From Sulfitobacter sp. SK012 (lineage in GTDB: Bacteria; Pseudomonadota; Alphaproteobacteria; Rhodobacterales; Rhodobacteraceae), in contig NZ_CP025804.1 of the NCBI RefSeq assembly GCF_003352085.1, forward strand, positions 3,596,001 to 3,660,000: a stretch of 64,000 nucleotides of DNA, written 5' to 3'. A program made the position numbers and the translations under genes. Under the pieces are notes generated by a model, which was not told the DNA's origin, did not search any database, and saw nothing but the letters and a program-made list of their open reading frames with translations. The stretch's first letter is position 1, and each line of letters starts with the position of its first letter. Below are positions 36,245 to 44,894 of the stretch, piece by piece.

Positions 36245-36789
36245 TGCAGGCTCTCCTGTTCGGCGAAGGCACCAGCAAAGCTCTCGATTTCATCGTGGCG
36301 GCGTTTGACCAGCAAGCTGAGGGCGGCAAGTGTCACGAGACATGACATTACGGCGAACCAGACCCACCCCGCGAACCATGGCAACTGCACCCATGCCAGC
36401 GGTGTCTCAAGCGGTGTGTTTGCGCGCGATCCATTCACCAATGACCGCTCGACCACCGGCCAAGCCTTGATCGCGATGGTGATGATAACGCCCGACATAA
36501 CGATCATCGAAAACACATCAAACAAAGCGCGTTTGAAGCTGTCTGCACGGCAGCGCAGCAGGTCGATCCGCACATGGCCCAATTCGACCAGCGTGAAGGA
36601 CATGCCCCAAGAAGTCGCGAGCGCCATCGTGTAGCCCGCGATCTCTTCTGTGCCACCAAGGGACGTACCGATTTGGCGCATGATGATATCTGTCAGCACA
36701 AACGCAGCACACAGCAGCAGGCCAAAGCCTACGACAAGGGCGACCCCCCTATTGAGCCTGCGCAGCCCGTCTATCATCGTGAGTTCCAT
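36241..36789 (-). CDS. TRAP transporter small permease subunit (DctQ family), second set
   Basis: A 182-residue protein with four helices (about residues 14-36, 50-70, 92-112 and 135-158) and the DctQ pattern IIMRQIGTSLGGTEEIAGYTMALATSWGMSFTLVELGHVRID (shown in part by GGTEEIAGYTMALA). It bridges the binding protein and the large permease. It starts 29 bases after the binding-protein gene. Confidence 0.88.
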   Translation of the reverse strand: MELTMIDGLRRLNRGVALVVGFGLLLCAAFVLTDIIMRQIGTSLGGTEEIAGYTMALATSWGMSFTLVELGHVRIDLLRCRADSFKRALFDVFSMIVMSGVIITIAIKAWPVVERSLVNGSRANTPLETPLAWVQLPWFAGWVWFAVMSCLVTLAALSLLVKRRHDEIESFAGAFAEQESLQ

Positions 36790-36818
36790 TATCGGTACGT
36801 CCCCTATTCGGTGCTTAC

Positions 36819-37850
36819 TTAGTTGATTTGGACGCCAACAACGGTCCCAACGCTTTCATTCCAACGCGCGGCCCATTCGGCACCCGCACGCTCTGCCCAC
36901 TCTGGCAGCACTTCGCTGGTCAGAATATCGCGGGCCCGCGTGAAGTCTGCATCGCTCACCTCAACTAGCGTCATGGAGCGTGCATCACCCGATGGGCATT
37001 CACCGTTTCCGGTCAGGCAGGCGATGTCATTGGTCAACGCGTCTTGGGCGCTGTCCCATGCAAGGTCTTCAAAGCCGCTGGCAACCTGGGCTGTGATCAA
37101 ACCCTGCGTATCGGCGTCAAGACTGTTCCATTTGTCCATGTTGATTGCGGTCACAACCGGGTCCCAGCCGCCCAACGGGATTGGCAACAGATGGGTAGAG
37201 ACTTCCCACCAGCCGGCGCTATAGCCCGAACCCGCACCGGTGACGGCGCAATCGACCACACCGTTTTGCAGAGCACCAGGAACTTCGGCAAAGGACACGT
37301 TAACGCCCTCAGCACCCAAAGCTTCCAGCAGCTTGGCGGTCATACGACCTGACGCGCGGACTTTGAGGCCTTCGAGGTCAGCAAGGTTGGTGATCTCGTG
37401 ATTACAGAACACGACCTGAGGTGGATATGGCGCGATGGCCAGAACGTGGGAGTTAAAGCGATCGCGGTAAATATCGGCAACCATTGGGCGCGCGGCATCG
37501 ACCATGGCGCGGGCTTCATCCGCAGACAGCGCCAGAAGCGGTACATCAAGGCCTTCAAGTTCTGGTGCGTCGGCCACCGCATAATCCGCCACAGTCATCG
37601 CCACATCATAAACACCCTGACCCAGCAGCGGGTAGATATCGCCAAGCCCAAGGCTCATCTGGTTGTGCGTTGTGAGTTCAACATTGATGGAGCCGCCAGA
37701 CGCGTCGGGCAGTGTTTTTGTCCAAAAAGGCGCCTCATATTGGTTGTGCAATGGCAGGCTGGACCAGCTGCCTACGACGGACAGGTCTTCAGCAAAAGCA
37801 GGCGCGCTTAGCATGGTACCCGCGAGGAGGATGGATAGGGTTCTGTTCAT
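36819..37850 (-). CDS. TRAP transporter substrate-binding protein (DctP family), second set
   Basis: A 343-residue exported protein with signal peptide MNRTLSILLAGTMLSAPAFA. The mature part starts EDLSVVGSWSSLPLHNQYEAPFW; the binding-site region includes LADLEGLKVRASGRMTAKLLEALGAEGVNVSF near residue 160, with the conserved Arg in VRASGR, then AEVPGALQNGVVDCAVTGAG. Cys residues near 150, 210, 282 and 290 may form disulfides (CLTGNGEC is a close pair). It belongs to the DctP branch with long inserted C-terminus rather than the classical C4-dicarboxylate group. It is the second gene of the LysR-flanked operon. Confidence 0.9.
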   Translation of the reverse strand: MNRTLSILLAGTMLSAPAFAEDLSVVGSWSSLPLHNQYEAPFWTKTLPDASGGSINVELTTHNQMSLGLGDIYPLLGQGVYDVAMTVADYAVADAPELEGLDVPLLALSADEARAMVDAARPMVADIYRDRFNSHVLAIAPYPPQVVFCNHEITNLADLEGLKVRASGRMTAKLLEALGAEGVNVSFAEVPGALQNGVVDCAVTGAGSGYSAGWWEVSTHLLPIPLGGWDPVVTAINMDKWNSLDADTQGLITAQVASGFEDLAWDSAQDALTNDIACLTGNGECPSGDARSMTLVEVSDADFTRARDILTSEVLPEWAERAGAEWAARWNESVGTVVGVQIN

Positions 37851-37874
37851 TGTAGCTCTCCTAGTTGTTTTATT

Positions 37875-38699
37875 TTAAAGTGTTGTCAGGATTGTTGTTT
37901 CGGCGTCTTCGGCGACGTCAGCGATCAGCATGTGACCCGGCGAGTGGGTTATGCAGATCGGCAAACCGGCCTGCAGCAAGACATTTTGCGGGGTAACACC
38001 ACACGCCCAATAGACCGGAACTTCACCAGCCTTGATCTCAACCGCGTCGCCCCAATCAGGCATCGATAGATCAGCGATACCAATTTCCGATGGGTCACCC
38101 ACAGCAATCGGCGCGCCATGTGCATGCGGAAACCGACTAGAGATTTCCTTGGCCTGTGCGACCTGTGCCTCGGGGATCGGGCGCATGGTTACGACCATCT
38201 GACCACTGAATTTGCCCGCCGGCACCAGATCAATGTTTGAACGGTACATCGGCACATTACGGCTGGTTTCGATATGTCTTACCGGAATGCCATTGCGCAA
38301 CAGCGCGTTCTCAAAGGTGAAGGAACACCCCAACGCGACCGTGACCAGACTGTCCGACCAGATGTCAGAAATGTCAGTCACTTCATCACTCAGAGTGCCG
38401 TTGCGAAACACCCGATACTTGGACACATCAGTCCGAATATCGATGTCATGCCCCAACGTAGGCAGCATTGGATCGCCACTGTCGCTGACACCAACAATTG
38501 GGCAAGGCTTGGGGTTACGTTGGCAAAAACGCAGAAAATCCAACGCAAATTCTTCGGGAATAATGGCGATGTTACACTGCAACTTGCCTGCCGCGAGCCC
38601 CGCAGTGTGCCCGTCATATGCGTTGTCTCGAATAGCCATGCGCACATCGACAGCCGACGACGTGACCAAGTCACTGTAAGAAACAGTTGTATCGCTCAT
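37875..38699 (-). CDS. Putative hydro-lyase, DUF1445 family (D-glutamate cyclase-like)
   Basis: A 274-residue protein of the DUF1445 family (279 if the ATG at 38714 is used). Typical segments: AGLAAGKLQCNIAIIPEEFALDFLRFCQRNPKPCPIVG near residue 30, VTVALGCSFTFENALL near 120, NIDLVPAGKFSGQMVVTMRPI near 156 and the C-terminal YWACGVTPQNVLLQ and ITHSPGHMLIADV. The family is annotated as hydro-lyases; the human relative DGLUCY is a D-glutamate cyclase. First gene of the TRAP/AtuA operon, 24 bases before dctP, so it probably acts on the imported acid. Confidence 0.85.
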   Translation of the reverse strand: MSDTTVSYSDLVTSSAVDVRMAIRDNAYDGHTAGLAAGKLQCNIAIIPEEFALDFLRFCQRNPKPCPIVGVSDSGDPMLPTLGHDIDIRTDVSKYRVFRNGTLSDEVTDISDIWSDSLVTVALGCSFTFENALLRNGIPVRHIETSRNVPMYRSNIDLVPAGKFSGQMVVTMRPIPEAQVAQAKEISSRFPHAHGAPIAVGDPSEIGIADLSMPDWGDAVEIKAGEVPVYWACGVTPQNVLLQAGLPICITHSPGHMLIADVAEDAETTILTTL

Positions 38700-38766
38700 A
38701 GCAAAGCCCCCCATGGCCTAGCAAAAGCATCACATGCAGTCAGATTTCACGCAAATTGTCATTTTA

Positions 38767-38780
38767 TATCATTAGTGATA
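38767..38780. promoter_or_regulatory. Candidate LysR box ahead of the DUF1445-TRAP operon
   Basis: TATCATTAGTGATA has five-base arms TATCA/TGATA around TTAG and fits the T-N11-A pattern of LysR operators. It lies in the 78-base gap between the LysR gene (ends 38793) and the DUF1445 start, about 50-80 bases upstream of either possible start. Binding by the adjacent LysR is inference. Confidence 0.45.
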
Positions 38781-38792
38781 GATATTTTGAAT

Positions 38793-39671
38793 TCACTTTG
38801 GGTGGATCTTATCCCAAGTTTGGGCAACATCCTGGGCGATTTCCGCGCTGGCCTCGACCAAGAAGCTGCGCGGTTCTGACAGGTAAGACGCGGTAAAGGC
38901 TAATGGCTGTGGGCGAAAACCGGGATCGAATTCAACAATTTGACCAGATGCCAAAAAGTCATTTGCCAAAGCGCGCGGGTACGGCCCCACCGCAACCCCC
39001 GCCCCAATCATTTTGAGGCTTGCCGATAGGGAAGCGGAGGCAAACACCCGCACCTTTGGCCCGATCCTGCGCGACAGCTCTGACATGAGTTCACGGTAGG
39101 GCCGCGTCTTGGACGAATATGAAATCACTGGAATAATGCTCAGATCAGTCTGGCTGTTGGTTGCGGATCGATACCAGTGCAGATCAAAGGGTGGCAGCGC
39201 GACATTCTCGACCGAGAACTCGGACACCGGTCCCATCAACAGCGCCAAATCAAGCCGCCGTTCCAGCAGGGCCGCGCGTAGGTTCAGGGAAATATCGACG
39301 GTCAGGTCGACATTCACCCGCGGGTACCGCTCGCTGAAAGCCTTGAGAAATTCAGGCAACCAAGCCTGCGCAATTGTCTCTGATGCGCCGATGCGAAAAA
39401 GACCCTCGGCCTCAGACGGATTGGCAACGCGTTGCTTAATCTCTTCTTCAACGAACAACATCTGCTCGGCATAAGACAGTAAAAGCGTACCGTGTTTGGT
39501 CAGGACCAACTCTCCGGGTCCGCGCTCAAAAAGCGGGACGCGCAGCTCATTTTCAAGGTTGGCGATGCGCGTGGACACCGCAGGTTGCGACAGATGCAGC
39601 CGTTCGGCCGCTTTGCGAAAGCCGCCCAGCCGCGCCACCCAAAGAAAGGTCCGGATTTGATCGAAGGTCAT
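38793..39671 (-). CDS. LysR family transcriptional regulator
   Basis: A 292-residue regulator. The N-terminal helix-turn-helix is GGFRKAAERLHLSQPAVSTRIANLENEL (residues 16-43) followed by LFERGPGELVLTKHG; the C-terminal part is a periplasmic-binding-protein-like effector domain starting at LFRIGASETIAQAWLP. It is transcribed in the same direction as, and just before, the DUF1445-TRAP-AtuA genes and probably activates them in response to the transported acid. Unlike many LysR genes it is not divergent from its likely target. Confidence 0.9.
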   Translation of the reverse strand: MTFDQIRTFLWVARLGGFRKAAERLHLSQPAVSTRIANLENELRVPLFERGPGELVLTKHGTLLLSYAEQMLFVEEEIKQRVANPSEAEGLFRIGASETIAQAWLPEFLKAFSERYPRVNVDLTVDISLNLRAALLERRLDLALLMGPVSEFSVENVALPPFDLHWYRSATNSQTDLSIIPVISYSSKTRPYRELMSELSRRIGPKVRVFASASLSASLKMIGAGVAVGPYPRALANDFLASGQIVEFDPGFRPQPLAFTASYLSEPRSFLVEASAEIAQDVAQTWDKIHPK

Positions 39672-39831
39672 AAGCCATTAATAGAGTGGATCGCTTTATA
39701 AGCAAATCCATAAAGAAGATTAATGCGTCGGTGCTTGGCCGCCTGCTCCACCAGAAACAAGATCATTGAGCAGATGTTCAAACGAATCGATCAAACCTAA
39801 GCGGGTGCATACGGTCCCTGCCCGATCCCGA

Positions 39832-40500
39832 TCAATGGCCCCAATAGGCGGAATAGATGCCAAAAACGCCTACGATAATCAGGCTGATCGCCCAGACCAT
39901 ATCAAGGTTAAACCATGTCCGCGAAAGAAACTTGAGGCCAAGCCAGCGGTAGATCACCGTTGCAATGACTCCACCTGCGATGGTCATAGACAGCGTGTGA
40001 ACAGCGGCTACGGTAAAGGCGATGCTTATGTTGTTTGCCATCAGTGTTTGCGCAGCCAAATGGCCGGTCTGATCGGGTTCAATAGCGCAAATACCTAAGT
40101 AAATCGGAACCAGCATTAGCCCTGCCCCATGCGCCATCGCAGCAAGGAAAGACCACAATGCGAGGCGCGCAGGATGGACCCGCGCCAGAAACCTTGGGTG
40201 CCTTCGATTGATCAGCAGATAGATCCCCATCGCGATCACCAACAGACCGGCAGCAATGCGGATTTGAACTTCCCATTCGACAAGGAAGAACATCAGTGAA
40301 AAGGGCAGCAGGATACCAATCATCGCCAAGAAATGACCGGCGGCTAACATGGCAAGGGATTTGGGTAGTGCCGCGGGTCGGCGTTCCATCAGGGCTGCGG
40401 ACACAGCCAGCGGCCATCCCATACCGGGATTGATGCCGTGATAGAGACCAGAGAAAATGACGGCCCACCAAAGGGCCGTCAAAGAGGCAATGTCAGACAA
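39832..40500 (-). CDS. Six-helix membrane protein partner of the methanethiol oxidase
   Basis: A 222-residue membrane protein with about six helices. The first loop carries SGLYHGINPGMGWPLAVSAALMER (residues 17-40) with His and Asn in a conserved-looking setting, a second His is in LAAGHFLAMIG (near 55) and a third in LAAMAHGAGLML (near 121). The layout recalls the NicO/HupE/TauE kinds of small metal or anion transporters, but no family can be named. Only three bases separate it from the methanethiol oxidase gene. That enzyme binds copper, so copper delivery or export of a product such as sulfide-derived sulfite is possible; both are inference. Confidence 0.65.
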   Translation of the reverse strand: MSDIASLTALWWAVIFSGLYHGINPGMGWPLAVSAALMERRPAALPKSLAMLAAGHFLAMIGILLPFSLMFFLVEWEVQIRIAAGLLVIAMGIYLLINRRHPRFLARVHPARLALWSFLAAMAHGAGLMLVPIYLGICAIEPDQTGHLAAQTLMANNISIAFTVAAVHTLSMTIAGGVIATVIYRWLGLKFLSRTWFNLDMVWAISLIIVGVFGIYSAYWGH

Positions 40501-40503
40501 TCC

Positions 40504-41904
40504 TTAGACTGACGGGTAGCAGAAGCTATCGGTGGAGCAATCGCCCCCCTCTAGCCGGATTTGATGCGAACGCAGGCCCTTCGGGAAGTCGACATAGAAG
40601 TCTTTGTTCAACGTCAGACCGCCATTTTCGCCAACATCGGCCATGACCATCTGCCCACCTTCATCATCTGGGTAGAACTGATCGTCCCACGTGGAATAGA
40701 GCGAATTCGTCCAATAGACGCGTTTGCCATCCCGGCTGATTTCAACCATCTGCGGGCCGTAAGCAAAACCCTTGCCGTTGGGGTGCTTGTGGCCTTTGGC
40801 AATACCGCCAAGTTCGACCTTGCCGGCCAAAACCGGGTTCATCGGATCTGATACATCGTATTGATGCATCTCGCCCAGACCCCAGCACGCGACATAAAGG
40901 TATTTGTCATCAAGGCTCAGGTCGATGTCCGTCACGAGCGGTGGCACCGCGCCAAATCCCTGCAAGAGAGGCGGCAGGTTTGCGGGATCTTCGGGACGTG
41001 GATCAATGGTGATCGTTTTCTTGGACTGCCAAACCCCATCGTCATCGCGCCACCACGTAAAGATCGCACCCTGGAGGTTGGTTGTGTCCACCACAACACC
41101 ACAAAAACCGTAAGACTTGGTGGGATCATGGGCGGGCCGAATTTCCAGCGCCATTTGGTAGTTCTCACCAAAGTCCATGGTCTGGATGTTCTTGCGCGCC
41201 CGCAAATCCCAGAAGTGAATTGAGTGGCCGTATTTATTGGACAGCAAATCCTCAGGCACGATGCCATTTTCGAACTGAGGCGGCAGCCCCCATTCGGAGC
41301 TGACCATGTAATCTTGCGGAAGGTTCCACCAGAAATCGTAATGCTTGTCCTGCTTGCCTCGGTCCATCTCGTATTGGCCGATGATCTCAAAGGTTTCGCA
41401 ATCCATGATAAAGATACCAGGAGGGCCGTCTGTGCCATCTTTGCCGCCGCCGCCAAGGCAGGAGACATAAATGCCTTCAGGACCACAGTGGATCGTATGC
41501 GGACGCGAATAGCCGGTCTTGGCAAACAGCTCTTCGGGTTCAATTGTCTTATGAATGTGCGCCTTGAGCGGCTCTTTTACGTCGATAACGTAAATCCGCG
41601 AAGAACGGATACCCGGAACGATTAGATAGCGGCGCTCCAGAAATGCGTGTCCCGACAATGGGGACAATGAGGATGAACAGGCATTCCAGCCAAAGTGGTG
41701 AAATTCGTCCCCCTTATTGGGAACGATCACCTGATGGACGATCTCGCCGTACGTATCCGAGGACGGATCGAGATCGATAACGGCAATACCGTCCGACTGC
41801 GAGCCATCTGGGCTTAGCATTACTGTGAAAGCATAGTTTTCAACTGCTGCCTCCATCGCAAGTTTGGGTGATGCGTGAAATGTGGGGTCTGGTCTCAAGT
41901 TCAT
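40504..41904 (-). CDS. mtoX: Methanethiol oxidase, SBP56/selenium-binding protein family
   Basis: A 466-residue protein of the SBP56 family. Segments seen: DPSSDTYGEIVHQVIVPNKGDEFHHFGWNACSS (His-rich, near residue 54), PGIRSSRIYVIDVKEPLKAHIHKTIE (near 100), SRPHTIHCGPEGIYVSCLGG (near 130), HYDFWWNLPQDYMVSSEWG and the C-terminal LEGGDCSTDSFCYPSV. Family members in methylotrophs and Roseobacters oxidise methanethiol to formaldehyde, hydrogen sulfide and hydrogen peroxide. In marine bacteria methanethiol comes from DMSP demethylation. The start ATG at 41904 has GGGAGGA eight bases upstream, so the long upstream extension is not coding. The Hyphomicrobium partners SCO1 and MauG are absent here. 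Confidence 0.85.
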   Translation of the reverse strand: MNLRPDPTFHASPKLAMEAAVENYAFTVMLSPDGSQSDGIAVIDLDPSSDTYGEIVHQVIVPNKGDEFHHFGWNACSSSLSPLSGHAFLERRYLIVPGIRSSRIYVIDVKEPLKAHIHKTIEPEELFAKTGYSRPHTIHCGPEGIYVSCLGGGGKDGTDGPPGIFIMDCETFEIIGQYEMDRGKQDKHYDFWWNLPQDYMVSSEWGLPPQFENGIVPEDLLSNKYGHSIHFWDLRARKNIQTMDFGENYQMALEIRPAHDPTKSYGFCGVVVDTTNLQGAIFTWWRDDDGVWQSKKTITIDPRPEDPANLPPLLQGFGAVPPLVTDIDLSLDDKYLYVACWGLGEMHQYDVSDPMNPVLAGKVELGGIAKGHKHPNGKGFAYGPQMVEISRDGKRVYWTNSLYSTWDDQFYPDDEGGQMVMADVGENGGLTLNKDFYVDFPKGLRSHQIRLEGGDCSTDSFCYPSV

Positions 41905-42232
41905 GTTTTTCCTCCCGATGAAAAATTTACCCGCGTTTTTGGGCCGACTATTATTGTGCCCAGCTGGGCCAAAACCAAAAAGGCGCAAATTGGCGCCTCA
42001 AACTTTGCAAACTTTGGTACCTGCGCTGATCATCTCAAATGTGTTGATCAACCTAAGTGCATTTTCCTTTGTCTGATGAAATCTAGCCACCGCTTTCGCG
42101 GCGCTGCGATCCACTATCGTTAGAAAATCAAATCTGGCAATCCCTTCTAAAGATAGGTTTGGAATATCAGGCCCATGATCTGTGGGTTATTCAGCGCTGT
42201 GAATGAGGCCAACAGCCTTGGATCGGACGGGC

Positions 42233-42249
42233 GTTTGAACTGTTCAAAC
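42233..42249. repeat. Perfect inverted repeat in the mtoX / hydrolase intergenic region
   Basis: GTTTGAA-CTG-TTCAAAC is a perfect dyad with seven-base arms. The region 41905-42581 between the two divergent genes (677 bases) holds no convincing gene. A second palindrome, GTTGATCAAC, is near 42045. These may be operator sites for mtoX or for the hydrolase; no regulator is assigned. Confidence 0.5.
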
Positions 42250-42581
42250 TGCCCCGATTTTGTCGGGAATAGTCGATAATGTTGGTCAGTCATCTGCCAC
42301 ACGATGAACCCAACGCATACCGCCGAACAGGGAAAATCCTGCATCCAAGGTAGACAAAATTTACCGCTGCGGTGCTTTCCTAAAATCCTGCCTTCACGCG
42401 TATTGATTGCAAAAAACTCCCGATCGGTGACTGAGTCGGGTTACGGGAAGTTCATTTGACCTCGAAGCTACGTCACTTATCCATGCGTGACACGGTCATC
42501 CCGAAACGTCCTTTTGGAAACTTAGAGGCATGCTGGATAACGCCTTTGGGACGCGGCGCGCACATGGAAAAGAGCACCACT

Positions 42582-43412
42582 ATGAAGGCCAAAATCATCG
42601 GGATCATATTGACAATGCTACACGCCACCGAGGCAGGTGCCCAAGATTGTGGTGCCGCCGACGCACCCTGCCAGATTGAGAGAGGCACGTATCATGTTCT
42701 GTTGCCAGACACCGATGCACCAAGGGGCGCGGTTGTGTTCTTGCATGGCGGCGGCGGGCGTGGAGCGGGCATCCTGCGCACGAATATCGCACGCCAATCG
42801 CTTGAGCGCGGCTTTGTATTTGTCGCCCCGAACGGAGAGCATCCCGGCGCGCGATTCCCCAAGAACTGGGCAGTGCGCGCGAAAAACTTCGGGCACGAAA
42901 AGGACGATATCGCTTTTCTAAACGATGTCATGGATGATGTTTCCGCGCGCTACAATGTCGACCGGGGCCGCATGTTGCTGTCGGGCTTCTCGCGGGGGGG
43001 ATCAATGGTTTGGGATGTGGCTTGTTTTGCCCATGAAAGTGCACGCGCCTACGCGCCGTCTGCCGGCGCTTTTTGGGATGATCTGCCCGAGACATGCGAA
43101 GGGCCAGTCGATTTGTTTCACACTCATGGCTGGAACGACAGAACTGTCCCCTTGGAGGGACGGCCTTTGTTTGAAAACAAAATCGCACAAGGCGACGTTT
43201 GGGAAAGCCTGCGCATCTTAAGGGCCACCAACGGGTGCACCACACGTCAACCAAGTCGATCCGTCGTGGAGGGTGATAGGTGGTGGAAACATTGGGAAAA
43301 CTGCGATGCGGGGCGAATTGATCTTATGCTGCATCCGGGCGGCCATGGTAGCCCAAAAAACTGGGCACCTACGGTTCTAGATTGGTTCGATGCCCGCCTT
43401 CAAGAGGGCTGA
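42582..43412 (+). CDS. Secreted PHB depolymerase/feruloyl esterase-like alpha/beta hydrolase
   Basis: A 276-residue exported esterase-fold protein. The signal peptide is MKAKIIGIILTMLHATEAGA, then VVFLHGGGGRGAGIL (oxyanion region, near residue 50), the nucleophile in LLSGFSRGGSMVWD (Ser near residue 140), Asp in HTHGWNDRTVP (near 185) and His in LHPGGHGSPKNW (near 258). This is the LpqC/poly(3-hydroxybutyrate) depolymerase branch. The ATG at 42582 is chosen because the signal peptide starts there; an ATG at 42564 is possible. Several cysteines (QDCGAADAPC, DVACF, NGC, NCD) fit an exported protein. Confidence 0.82.
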   Translation: MKAKIIGIILTMLHATEAGAQDCGAADAPCQIERGTYHVLLPDTDAPRGAVVFLHGGGGRGAGILRTNIARQSLERGFVFVAPNGEHPGARFPKNWAVRAKNFGHEKDDIAFLNDVMDDVSARYNVDRGRMLLSGFSRGGSMVWDVACFAHESARAYAPSAGAFWDDLPETCEGPVDLFHTHGWNDRTVPLEGRPLFENKIAQGDVWESLRILRATNGCTTRQPSRSVVEGDRWWKHWENCDAGRIDLMLHPGGHGSPKNWAPTVLDWFDARLQEG

Positions 43413-43451
43413 AAGAGCGGGGCATTGGGCTAAGTGGAGCAAGAGCAGTTG

Positions 43452-43841
43452 CTATTTCGGCTGTTCCTCAAAGACCTTTCTTGCGGCACGAAAACACTCT
43501 AGCCCCTGCGGAACACCACAGTAGATCGCGATCACATGAATGATGGCGCGGATTTCTTCTTTTGAGACGCCGTTGTTGATTGCGCCGCGACAGTGCAATT
43601 CCCACTCGGACATCTTTCCCAAGGCACCGATCATCGACAAATTCATCATCGACCGCGTCTTGGGATCAATCACGTCATCGCCCCAACCAAAACCCCAACA
43701 CCACGCGGTCATTGCCTCTTGGAATGGCCGGGTGAAATCGTCCGCAGCAGCGAGGTTCTTTTCAACATATTCCGCCCCTAGCGTGGCTTTGCGTTGCTCT
43801 AGTCCTTTTAGGAATAGATCCTCGTCGAAAGTATCCATCAT
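43452..43841 (-). CDS. Carboxymuconolactone decarboxylase family protein
   Basis: A 129-residue protein of the CMD/PcaC family, without the CxxC pair of the AhpD peroxidase branch. Typical sequence: LEQRKATLGAEYVEKNLAAADDF, WGFGWGDDVIDPKTRSMMNLSMIGALGKMSEWELHCRGAINNGVS (catalytic-type Glu and His in EWELHCRGA) and IYCGVPQGLECFRAARKVF. PcaC decarboxylates gamma-carboxymuconolactone; there are no pca genes here, so it probably acts on another lactone or keto acid of the local pathway. It is the last gene of the GntR-led minus arm, 19 bases after the DUF1330 gene. Start ATG at 43841 (or 43838) with AAGGA upstream. Confidence 0.87.
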   Translation of the reverse strand: MMDTFDEDLFLKGLEQRKATLGAEYVEKNLAAADDFTRPFQEAMTAWCWGFGWGDDVIDPKTRSMMNLSMIGALGKMSEWELHCRGAINNGVSKEEIRAIIHVIAIYCGVPQGLECFRAARKVFEEQPK

Positions 43842-43860
43842 TTTTCCTTTTCGGTGCGGC

Positions 43861-44157
43861 CTATGCAGGCGGCATGCCCTCAACAATCACGATATTTGCA
43901 GTGCAAGCACCCGCGCGTTTATGTCGGGCCTCTTGATATTCGGCGGAGTTATAGCAAGCCAACGCCTGTGCTTTGCTCTCAAACTCGATCACGACATGCC
44001 GCTGCCATGTCTCACCCTCTAGCGTTTCCGCCTCCCCACCACGCACCAGAAATCGTGCGCCGTATTTGGCGAATGCCGCCGGGGCATGTTGCTGGTAGCC
44101 TGCGTAGACATCTGGGTTTGTTACGTCCACAAACGCGATCCAATATCCTTTAGCCAT
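43861..44157 (-). CDS. DUF1330 family protein
   Basis: A 98-residue protein with the dimeric alpha-beta barrel pattern of DUF1330: KGYWIAFVDVTNPDVYAGYQQHAPAAFAKYGARFLVRGGEAE, then RHVVIEFESKAQALACYNSAEYQEARHKRAG. No catalytic role is known for most members. It overlaps the end of the GntR gene by eight bases, so it is translated from the same mRNA. The ATG at 44157 is the family-like start. Confidence 0.87.
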   Translation of the reverse strand: MAKGYWIAFVDVTNPDVYAGYQQHAPAAFAKYGARFLVRGGEAETLEGETWQRHVVIEFESKAQALACYNSAEYQEARHKRAGACTANIVIVEGMPPA

Positions 44158-44854
44158 CTGCTGCTCCGGTCTTTGCTTCTTTGGACAATACACGCCACGC
44201 GGTCTGCGCTGCATCATCAATATGCGCATTTACGGCGATGCGGGCGGCCTTTGCGTTTTGGCTCAGGATCGCATCATGAATTGCCGTCATATGCTCGATG
44301 CCCGGCCTCTTGCGATCCTTGGAAGACAGGGTCAATGCGCGAAGCCTGCTGATCCGGCCATTCAACCGCTGCACAATTTCCCACGCGACACTGTGGCCCG
44401 CTTCTTCGAAAATAATCTCGTAGAACCGCGTGCTGGCCTGCAACAACTCTGTCCAAGTGGTGTCGTTCATGGTGGCTTCAAGCGCGCGCAACGCAGCACG
44501 CAACCGAACGACAAATTCTGCAGTTTGGTTCGCAGCACAAGCGACCGCGGCGGAGGCCTCAAGCTGCCTGCGTATGTCATAAATCTGTTTGGCTTGATCC
44601 CAGTCAAATGTCGCAACGATAGGGCCGCGGTTTGGGATGATCTCGACCAAGCCTTCCGCTTCAAGAAAGCGAATTGTCTCACGGATCACGGTGCGGCTGA
44701 CACCGAGTTGTTCACACAACGGGCGCTCCACCAGCCGTTCACCGGGGGCAAAATGGCCTTCGAAAATTGCAGTTTTCATCCGCTCTTGCACAATATCGCG
44801 CAATGTCCGCGGAGTTTTGTCGATTTTGGTCAGGGCAATTTTTTCTGAAGTCAT
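44150..44854 (-). CDS. GntR family regulator, FCD subfamily
   Basis: A 234-residue regulator. The winged helix-turn-helix spans RLVERPLCEQLGVSRTVIRETIRFLEAEGLVEIIPNRGPIV (about residues 40-80). The FCD domain follows from residue 90, with RFYEIIFEEAGHSVAWEI and a C-terminal HMTAIHDAILSQNAKAARIAVNAHI containing the His residues that ligate metal in FCD proteins. It starts 104 bases from the divergent DUF1185 operon, and a strong palindrome lies between. It probably represses both arms until a pathway intermediate binds. Confidence 0.92.
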   Translation of the reverse strand: MTSEKIALTKIDKTPRTLRDIVQERMKTAIFEGHFAPGERLVERPLCEQLGVSRTVIRETIRFLEAEGLVEIIPNRGPIVATFDWDQAKQIYDIRRQLEASAAVACAANQTAEFVVRLRAALRALEATMNDTTWTELLQASTRFYEIIFEEAGHSVAWEIVQRLNGRISRLRALTLSSKDRKRPGIEHMTAIHDAILSQNAKAARIAVNAHIDDAAQTAWRVLSKEAKTGAADG

Positions 44855-44894
44855 AAGAATTTATCTAACAGCAAGCCCTTGGAGCAACAAGAAT

